A stretch of 9,605 bases of DNA from Bacteroidia bacterium (GTDB lineage: Bacteria; Bacteroidota; Bacteroidia; Bacteroidales; Paludibacteraceae): assembly GCA_021152555.1 (NCBI GenBank), contig JAGKVE010000065.1:1-9605 (forward strand), read 5' to 3'. Numbering within the stretch: the stretch's first letter is position 1; the number at the start of each line of letters is the position of its first letter. Positions 4,371-9,605 of the stretch are shown here, one piece after another. The position numbers were made by a program, and so were the translations under genes. Under the pieces are notes generated by a model. The model was not told the DNA's origin, made no database searches, and worked only from the letters and a program-made list of their open reading frames with translations.

Positions 4371-4560
4371 GGAGGACATAAAAAGCACAGGCAACGGGGA
4401 TCTAACAGCCAAGTCGGCAAACTTATAACAGAAATCCCCGTTGCCCATGCCATGACATGAAGTAACAGGGACATATATTTTTCTGTTAATGTGAAGTTTT
4501 GCCGACTTGCTGTTAGAAGTATATGCCTGTCTGCGCTATGCGCTAATAATATGTCCTCCC
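4371..4560 (-). ncRNA. Structured leader or non-coding RNA with crossing helices
   Basis: Transcribed from the promoter at 4609-4639. Pairings, in window coordinates: closing helix 4371-4380 with 4550-4559 (10 bp, perfect); 4402-4423 with 4495-4516 (21 bp with one bulge on each side); 4426-4434 with 4480-4488 (9 bp); 4390-4401 with 4434-4445 (12 bp, perfect); and 4387-4393 with 4524-4530 (7 bp). A small hairpin GCGCTATGCGC lies at 4533-4543. The 12-bp pairing crosses the 21-bp and 9-bp stems, so the RNA either forms a pseudoknot with the 9-bp stem open or switches between two folds. I recognise no riboswitch, retron, tmRNA or group I/II intron signature, and no reverse transcriptase is nearby. 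Confidence 0.7.
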
Positions 4561-4608
4561 ATTTAAGGTCTAAGAAGCTGACGTTGCTTTCCTAACCGAA
4601 AGCGGCTG

Positions 4609-4639
4609 CAAAGTTACTACATTTTTTTGAGTTATACAA
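4609..4639 (-). promoter_or_regulatory. Bacteroidota-type promoter of the RNA/small-protein unit
   Basis: On the minus strand TTG (CAA at 4637-4639), 20 bp, then TAACTTTG (CAAAGTTA at 4609-4616). The start point should fall near 4600, about 40 nt before the closing helix of the structured RNA. It lies downstream of the outer-membrane protein gene, so the RNA unit has its own transcription. No hairpin terminator is visible between that gene's stop and this promoter, so read-through is also possible. Confidence 0.75.
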
Positions 4640-4668
4640 GTTTTTTCACAAAATTGTCTGCAAATGGC

Positions 4669-6993
4669 TTATTTCGTACCACTCAAGATACCATTTTCTT
4701 TATCCTCGTTGTTGATACGTTTGCCGGAATCGCGGCGTTGCGTACCGAAATCGAGGTTGCAATGAAAGTTGAGAATAAGCATCTGACGGAAGTCGCGCAT
4801 CTCTGCATGTTGCGTGTTCGGAGCAAGGGCAGAGAGGTCTTTGGTCTCGATACTATAGCCCTTAACCGAGAAGGGGTTCATCAGCATCGCACGGAAGCCC
4901 CATTTGTCGGCATTGTAACCAAGACCGATATGATGGTAGAACTCGCCGTACTCCAGCGTCTCGCCCCAGAGGTTATTGTAGCGCGTGGTTACTTCGCCGA
5001 AGAACTGCCAACCGTTGTACATGCCCATGAAACTGGCGCGGACACCCGGGTTGAAATGCTTGTGCGTGTAGGAATTGCCAAGCGAGACGTAATAATTAGC
5101 GAACGGCGCAACCGTGAAGATCAGTTTGTTTTGCAGCAAGCGCACCTGCACACTCGGAGCCACTTGCAGACGATGGAAGCCGCGGTGGTTGGCGTAGGTA
5201 CGTATTGCGTATGCTTGACCGTCAATCAGTTGTTCGTACGTCTCTTCCATAATCGGCTTGTGGTCGTACGAGTAGTTCGCCCAGATATTCAGATTGACAT
5301 ACTTGGACTGCCACGAAAGCTGCATCTCATTGGCAACGAACATAACAGGCTTCAAGTTCGGATTACCTTGCCGAATCTGGTATTTGTCAATCTGTTGCGC
5401 CACGTCCGACATTGCCGAAAGGGATGGTTGGTAACCGGACACATAACCTTTGTATTTCCAGAACACACCTTTTCCGAAGTCATAACTCAGCGTCAGTTGC
5501 GGACGGGCAATCCAGTTCGACGATTTCTGACCGCCTTGCTCGATATACGTGTGCATAGCACCGATACCCACAGCGTACGAAAACTGCTTGACGCGCTGCT
5601 GCACTTCCGCAAAAGCGTAGGTCTCGGCGGTTGTCATATTGACCGTGGCATCGGCACTGCCGAGATAGGTATTCTCGACCCATTGCTGATTGTGGCGCAC
5701 GCCGACCGTCAAACCGATGTTCTCCCAGTCTTTCTCGTAGATGGCTTCGCCGATGAGTGAGTATTTGTTACCGCGCACACGAGAGGTCACATCCGTTGTG
5801 TCGGCAACCGTCTCGCCAAGCGGCAACTGCTCAAAACGGCGGTCGCTGCTACTGTTGATATACGTACCCACCACATCGAAATACAGATGGTTGTCGTCCG
5901 GCAGGTTGTGCTCGTAGTAAATGTCCAACGAGGGCGAAATGGATTGGGTGCTCTCGTGGTCATGGATGGCAAAACTGTCCGTGCCCTGATACAGATACGA
6001 ATCGCGGTTGGTCTCCGATTGCGGCATAAATAGCATGTTATCGCGCAAGGCAATCTGGAGCATGTTTTTCTCGCCGTTTGTCCAATTATAGCTCAGTCCG
6101 AGATTGACAGGATTACCCTTGAAACGTGTCGGTTCGCCCACCTCGCGGTTCTCTATCGTGCCCGTTGAAAAGTTGTACGTCTCTGCGTTCGTGCGCGTCC
6201 AATAGATGTCACGCGGCGAGTAGTGCGTCAAGAGGCTGAACGACGATTTGCCGAAGTTCACCTTGCCCGACAGATGGTACTCACCCCAACCGGGCATGGT
6301 CACGCCGTTGGACGCGTTGAGCATCAGATTGCCGCCCGTATCACGGTGTTTGACGATGTAGTTGATGACTGCCGCCGCGCCGTTATAACGCACGCCCGGC
6401 TGGTCATGGTATTCGATACGGATGACATCTTTCGGGTTGATTGCCATGACCTCGGAATTGCTTGCTTCGATGCCGTTGATGCGCAACTGCACTTCTTGGT
6501 TCGCGAGGGTCTTGACCGAGTTCTCCACCGGGTTCACCACGATACGCGGAATCTGCAAGTTCTGCAGCAGTGACATGCCGTCCGAAGAAGCGCCCAACTG
6601 CTCTTTGTTCGGTAGAAGAATCTGGCGGTCCACTTTCTGAATCACCGCGTCACCTTCCACGACCACTTCGCCCAGTTCCGTCGAAGCCTCGTTCATTTCA
6701 ATCGTGCCGAGGTTGGTGTGACCGCTTACCGTCAAACTCATGCCAATAGGCTCATAGCCGATATACGAACATTCCAACACGAACTCGCCCGTTTCGGTTT
6801 CCAAACTGAACTTTCCGTGCGCGTCTGTGACTGTGCCGGACACTTGCTGGTCGCCCTGTTTCAAACTGACATTGACACCAATGAGCGCAGTCTTGTCCGC
6901 TGCGTCCTTGATAACTCCGCTAACTTTGTTGTTAGCTGCCATTGACACGGCGCAAACCATCGCCGCTGCCAATACGAAATACTTTGTTTGCAT
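4669..6993 (-). CDS. TonB-receptor-like outer-membrane beta-barrel protein
   Basis: The product has 774 residues. There is a signal peptide (1-19, cut after SMA). A carboxypeptidase-regulatory-like beta-sandwich follows (about 23-100: VSGVIKD, LIGVNVSLK, GTVTDAHGKFSL, CSYIGYEP). Then comes a linker LGEVVVEG (107-114) and a plug-like domain (about 120-220, with LRINGIEAS, INPKDVIRIEYHDQPGVRY and VINYIVK). The rest is a long beta-barrel rich in alternating aromatic and polar residues. The C-terminal strand is followed by a polar tail with INNEDKENG, typical of the Bacteroidota OMP_b-brl_3 group. No SusD partner is present, so it is not a classic glycan-uptake pair. Substrate is unknown. It lies 24 bp after the lipoprotein gene and shares its promoter. 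Confidence 0.88.
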   Translation of the reverse strand: MQTKYFVLAAAMVCAVSMAANNKVSGVIKDAADKTALIGVNVSLKQGDQQVSGTVTDAHGKFSLETETGEFVLECSYIGYEPIGMSLTVSGHTNLGTIEMNEASTELGEVVVEGDAVIQKVDRQILLPNKEQLGASSDGMSLLQNLQIPRIVVNPVENSVKTLANQEVQLRINGIEASNSEVMAINPKDVIRIEYHDQPGVRYNGAAAVINYIVKHRDTGGNLMLNASNGVTMPGWGEYHLSGKVNFGKSSFSLLTHYSPRDIYWTRTNAETYNFSTGTIENREVGEPTRFKGNPVNLGLSYNWTNGEKNMLQIALRDNMLFMPQSETNRDSYLYQGTDSFAIHDHESTQSISPSLDIYYEHNLPDDNHLYFDVVGTYINSSSDRRFEQLPLGETVADTTDVTSRVRGNKYSLIGEAIYEKDWENIGLTVGVRHNQQWVENTYLGSADATVNMTTAETYAFAEVQQRVKQFSYAVGIGAMHTYIEQGGQKSSNWIARPQLTLSYDFGKGVFWKYKGYVSGYQPSLSAMSDVAQQIDKYQIRQGNPNLKPVMFVANEMQLSWQSKYVNLNIWANYSYDHKPIMEETYEQLIDGQAYAIRTYANHRGFHRLQVAPSVQVRLLQNKLIFTVAPFANYYVSLGNSYTHKHFNPGVRASFMGMYNGWQFFGEVTTRYNNLWGETLEYGEFYHHIGLGYNADKWGFRAMLMNPFSVKGYSIETKDLSALAPNTQHAEMRDFRQMLILNFHCNLDFGTQRRDSGKRINNEDKENGILSGTK

Positions 6994-7017
6994 ATTATTA
7001 TATATTATAAGGTGATA

Positions 7018-7419
7018 CTATCGTTCGCCGCCGAAGACACCATGAGGGAAGATGTCTCTCAGCATGAGCAGATCATCGGATTTGACCCATTCCGCCTTGC
7101 CGTCGTAACTGCAATCGATGATGCTGTCGCAATGTTCGGTCATCAGCAGATGAATGATACGTTGGTCCAGATTGCCGTTTGCCTTGCGGAAAGTGTACTT
7201 GACCGCTACATACTTGCACGTTTGTCCTTGCCATTCACGCAAACACTTGCGCTGGATACCATTGACAAAAATCAGTTTCTCACCCTCTTGCAGTCCACCG
7301 CCTTTGATGTAACAATGTGCCGCAATGTGGATGTTCCACTTCTCACTTCCGGGCATACACCCGCTCATCGAAAGTACTGCTGCGAGTACCAATCCGATAA
7401 TGATAAATTTTGATTTCAT
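7018..7419 (-). CDS. Small lipoprotein, first gene of the outer-membrane operon
   Basis: The product has 133 residues from the ATG at 7419 (MKSKFIIIGL). A longer in-frame start at 7482 lies in the promoter and is rejected. The signal peptide ends in a lipobox-like MSGC with Cys21. The mature part has several Cys (36, 59, 69, 97 and 103 approximately), and motifs KLIFVNGIQRK, CKYVAVKYTF and DSIIDCSYDGKAEW; beta structure seems likely. I do not recognise a family. Its gene is directly ahead of the TonB-receptor-like gene, so it is probably a surface or periplasmic partner of that protein. Expression is likely governed by the promoter at 7461-7493 and perhaps by the divergent regulator. Confidence 0.78.
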   Translation of the reverse strand: MKSKFIIIGLVLAAVLSMSGCMPGSEKWNIHIAAHCYIKGGGLQEGEKLIFVNGIQRKCLREWQGQTCKYVAVKYTFRKANGNLDQRIIHLLMTEHCDSIIDCSYDGKAEWVKSDDLLMLRDIFPHGVFGGER

Positions 7420-7460
7420 AATGCTAATTTTTGAGGTGTTAAATCTTTCAAAATCTGGTG

Positions 7461-7493
7461 CAAAGTTACTACAAAAACCCATTTATATCCAAA
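7461..7493 (-). promoter_or_regulatory. Promoter of the lipoprotein/outer-membrane protein operon
   Basis: On the minus strand TTTG (CAAA at 7490-7493) and TAACTTTG (CAAAGTTA at 7461-7468) are 21 bp apart. The start point should be near 7454, leaving a leader of about 35 nt. The spacer contains AAACCCAT (7475-7482), whose inverse ATGGGTTT (7572-7579) lies just upstream of the divergent promoter. Confidence 0.75.
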
Positions 7494-7587
7494 TTCTACG
7501 ATTTATATTTGCTTTTTGTAAAATGCTGAAATATAGCACTTTAATAAAACAAAAATTTATATATAGCCTTTATGGGTTTATATCAAC

Positions 7588-7618
7588 TTGCGTATGTTAG
7601 AAATTTTTTGTAATTTTG
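7588..7618 (+). promoter_or_regulatory. Promoter of the TPR/HTH regulator gene
   Basis: TTG (7588-7590), a 20-bp spacer and TAATTTTG (7611-7618) match the Bacteroidota consensus. The transcript should begin near 7625, about 20 nt before the ATG. This rules out the TTG codon at 7616 as a start, since it is inside the -7 box. Confidence 0.75.
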
Positions 7619-7645
7619 CACCGTTTTTTGAAAATAACATCGAAA

Positions 7646-9355
7646 ATGAATATAGCGAAATTTGGATGGTTTAGCATTCTCGGAATGGCTCTTTGCCTCA
7701 TGGTGAGCTGCAGTGTGCGGAGGGATAGGGAACGGATTGATACTGCGGAAGAGTTATTATATAGCAGCAGGGATACCGCAGAGTTGCTGATACGACAAGT
7801 CGAGCGTCTTGAACGGTTGGACGATGAGCATTTGGCTAAGTATTGGTTCGTTATTTGCGACCTACATGCCAATTCCATGCAATCGCTGTCCGAGGATTCC
7901 ATGATTTGTTGGGCGTCTGAGTATTATCGCACGCAATGGAAAGAAGAGCACGGAGATGCACGCCATATGATATTGTCCGGATTGGATGAGGCGATGTATT
8001 TCTGGTGGAACGGTGACAAAGCGCGGACACAGGAAGTGCTGCAACGGCAAAAGAAATATGCCGACGAGGTAGCGGAACTATCAGGAGAACATCTATGGCA
8101 AGTGATCGTACTGCGCGTGTCGGCGGAGATAGCCATGCGCGATTATGATTACGAACATGTGCGCGAATACACGGAGACACTCATCGGTCTGGATAACGGT
8201 AAGGCGATTCATCTGGACGAAGTGGAGCGCGTGTATAATGTGTTGGCGATTGTCTATTTCTCGCTCGGCGAATATGACAAGATGGAGAAGTGCTTTGAGA
8301 AAGCGATTGCACAAGCTGCGGACTCAGCGTTTATTGTCAATGTGGTTCGCCGTAATTATGCTGACCTGTTAGGCGAGATCGGACAGACCGACCGTGCTAT
8401 CCAAATGCTCGAAGAACTGACAGCACAATACCGCGAGGCGGGCAACTGGCTGCAGGTGGAGAGCCTTTGTTCGCTCTCGCGTCTGTGGTTGAACAAAGGT
8501 GATAAACAGCGTGCTGAGCGGTATATGCGTGAGGCGGAAGAACTGTTCGCCGGTTACAAGGAGTCGGAGGAGTTCGACCCGGCTACAGAGGCATCGTTGT
8601 TGGCACATAGGCAAGTGTTAGAATATGCCGAGAACGGGAAATACCATATCATGGACTTGGTGCAGTTCCATAATCGCTGGTCGGAGACGGACTATGTGCG
8701 TTACCGCGTAGCGGAAGCCAAAGAGCGTTCTATCCGTGACTTGCGTGAACGTAATCTGTACCTGACCATCAGTCGTCAAAGACAAATGATTGTTGTCATC
8801 GTTTTGTTTTTCGTAGCTTTGGGCATATGCTTGCTATTCATCTATCTATACCGTCGTCGTCAAAGGCTGCTTATGGAGAAAGAGGAAGAGATTGAGACCT
8901 TGCGAACCATGTTAGCTGCGGCAGATAAAAAGGATGATAAAGAGAGTGTACGTAAACTGATGTTGCAGCAATTGGGGGTCATCAAAACGATTGCCGGAAC
9001 ACCCACCGAAGCCAACCAACAACTGCTTGCGCGTCTCATGGCATTGAACGAGGAAACCGCTAATGCCCTCATCGACTGGCCAAGCATTTATCAAACCATC
9101 GATCTTGTTTATGACGGCTTCTATACACGTCTCATGCAGAAGTACGGAGCCTCCGACCAATCCAATGATTCGGCACACCCGGTCTTGAACGAGAAGGAAA
9201 TGCAACTCTGTTGTTTGCTCAAAGCTGATTTCTCCACCAAGGAGATCAACATGCTCACTCGTCAAAGTCTCCAAACCATCTACCAGCGCAAGACCCAAGT
9301 CCGTCAGAAACTCAATCTCCCCGAAGCCGAAGACATCACAACAGCGATAATCTAA
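7646..9355 (+). CDS. Membrane-anchored TPR regulator with C-terminal HTH
   Basis: The product has 569 residues. A hydrophobic N-terminus (6-20) ends in VSC with Cys22, a possible lipidation site. A helical region of TPR type follows (clear units near 195-223, 235-267 and 271-301, for example VYNVLAIVYFSLGEYDKMEK). Then come one transmembrane helix (about 381-402), a basic stop-transfer RRRQR, a coiled coil (KEEEIETLRTML) and a C-terminal LuxR/GerE-like HTH (about 514-565: LNEKEMQLCCLLKADFSTKEI...TIYQRKTQVRQKL). The family is widespread in Bacteroidota: a periplasmic sensory TPR part and a cytoplasmic DNA-binding part in one chain. There is no kinase or receiver domain. It is divergent from the outer-membrane operon and is the likely controller of it, which is inference. 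The ATG at 7646 is chosen because an earlier TTG lies in the promoter. Confidence 0.82.
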   Translation: MNIAKFGWFSILGMALCLMVSCSVRRDRERIDTAEELLYSSRDTAELLIRQVERLERLDDEHLAKYWFVICDLHANSMQSLSEDSMICWASEYYRTQWKEEHGDARHMILSGLDEAMYFWWNGDKARTQEVLQRQKKYADEVAELSGEHLWQVIVLRVSAEIAMRDYDYEHVREYTETLIGLDNGKAIHLDEVERVYNVLAIVYFSLGEYDKMEKCFEKAIAQAADSAFIVNVVRRNYADLLGEIGQTDRAIQMLEELTAQYREAGNWLQVESLCSLSRLWLNKGDKQRAERYMREAEELFAGYKESEEFDPATEASLLAHRQVLEYAENGKYHIMDLVQFHNRWSETDYVRYRVAEAKERSIRDLRERNLYLTISRQRQMIVVIVLFFVALGICLLFIYLYRRRQRLLMEKEEEIETLRTMLAAADKKDDKESVRKLMLQQLGVIKTIAGTPTEANQQLLARLMALNEETANALIDWPSIYQTIDLVYDGFYTRLMQKYGASDQSNDSAHPVLNEKEMQLCCLLKADFSTKEINMLTRQSLQTIYQRKTQVRQKLNLPEAEDITTAII

Positions 9356-9357
9356 TT

Positions 9358-9388
9358 AAAAACAACGCTCACACCGAGCGTTGTTTTT
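9358..9388 (+). terminator. Strong rho-independent terminator
   Basis: AAAAACAACGCTC (9358-9370) and GAGCGTTGTTTTT (9376-9388) form a perfect 13-bp stem with loop ACACC, starting 2 nt after the regulator's stop codon. The arm A- and T-runs make it work in either direction, so it should insulate the regulator from whatever follows. Confidence 0.85.
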
Positions 9389-9543
9389 GTATATCTCCTT
9401 CCCTGCTCACTCCCCAACACCAAAAGGTACAATATTTTTTCGAAATATGCTAATAAAATTTTGATTTTGATAGGGAATGTTTTGATATTTGTGTTGCTTT
9501 CCGCGTTGCTTCTTGTGCATTCTCTTCCAAATCTAAAGATTTA

Positions 9544-9575
9544 TTTGTTTATGTCAAAAAAAAGTTGTAACTTTG
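9544..9575 (+). promoter_or_regulatory. Bacteroidota-type promoter reading out of the window
   Basis: TTTG (9544-9547), 20 bp, TAACTTTG (9568-9575): a close match to consensus. The first ATG after it (9590) gives only Met-Asp-Thr-Asn-stop, so the real gene must start beyond 9605 unless the four-codon frame is a leader peptide. The rest of 9389-9543 holds an A/T-rich stretch and a small palindrome AAATCT-AA-AGATTT (9529-9542), with no gene visible. Confidence 0.7.
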
Positions 9576-9605
9576 CTCCCGAAAATAAAATGGACACCAA
9601 TTGAG

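Noticed and set aside
4352..4474. Longer start for the small protein (MSLLLHV...)
   Set aside because: The extension would translate the structured RNA; the Met at 4351 follows the closing helix directly and starts a sensible N-terminus.
4371..4559. Invertible DNA switch bounded by the 10-bp inverted repeats
   Set aside because: The promoter (4609-4639) lies outside the segment, no invertase is present, and the many internal pairings are better explained by RNA folding.
4371..4560. Retron
   Set aside because: The end-pairing layout is similar, but there is no reverse transcriptase in the window and the downstream protein shows no polymerase motif.
4627..5760. Long plus-strand open frame of 377 codons opposite the outer-membrane protein gene
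   Set aside because: It lies antisense to the well-supported beta-barrel gene, its translation has no recognisable domain, and its composition is that of a codon shadow.

Overview
The window looks like Bacteroidales (Bacteroidota) DNA of roughly balanced base composition. Five clear promoters have the Bacteroidota form, TTTG or TTG, then about 20 bp, then TAnnTTTG. Shine-Dalgarno sequences are nearly absent. There is a Bacteroidota-type outer-membrane beta-barrel protein with a carboxypeptidase-regulatory-like N-terminus, and a TPR/transmembrane/HTH regulator of a type common in this phylum. No rRNA, tRNA, integrase, transposase or CRISPR array is visible.

Left part (about 1-3940, all genes on the minus strand): a compact accessory cluster that resembles prophage or mobile-element cargo. 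In transcription order it encodes an HNH endonuclease (3754-3233), a charged coiled-coil protein, two unrecognised small proteins, two mutually paralogous small proteins (1927-1619 and 1441-1055), a two-helix holin-like protein, a DUF5675-like protein and a short lipoprotein ending at 292. A hairpin terminator follows. Two promoters in the cluster, ahead of the HNH gene and ahead of the paralogue/lysis-like run, share an almost superimposable layout: GAGAC-N12-GTCTC centred on the -33 element. A 50-base palindromic element occurs twice (1-53 and 781-830) with compensating stem changes; the second copy lies in frame inside the DUF5675-like gene.

Middle (3938-4640, minus strand): a separate unit with its own promoter, a strongly folded ~190-nt transcribed region (4371-4560) and a 137-residue protein of unknown function that starts 19 nt after the RNA. 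The RNA region has a 10-bp closing helix, a 21-bp and a 9-bp stem, and a perfect 12-bp pairing that crosses them. It implies a pseudoknot or a two-state switch and matches no RNA class I can name. This is the best candidate here for something undescribed.

Right part (4669-9605): a two-gene minus-strand operon, a small lipoprotein (7419-7018) followed 24 bp later by a 774-residue TonB-receptor-like outer-membrane protein (6993-4669). It is transcribed divergently from a plus-strand regulator (7646-9355) that has N-terminal TPR-like helices, one membrane span and a C-terminal LuxR-like HTH. The regulator is the obvious candidate to control the divergent operon. It ends at a strong terminator, and another plus-strand promoter fires out of the right edge.

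All protein calls are from reading the sequence; no database search was run.
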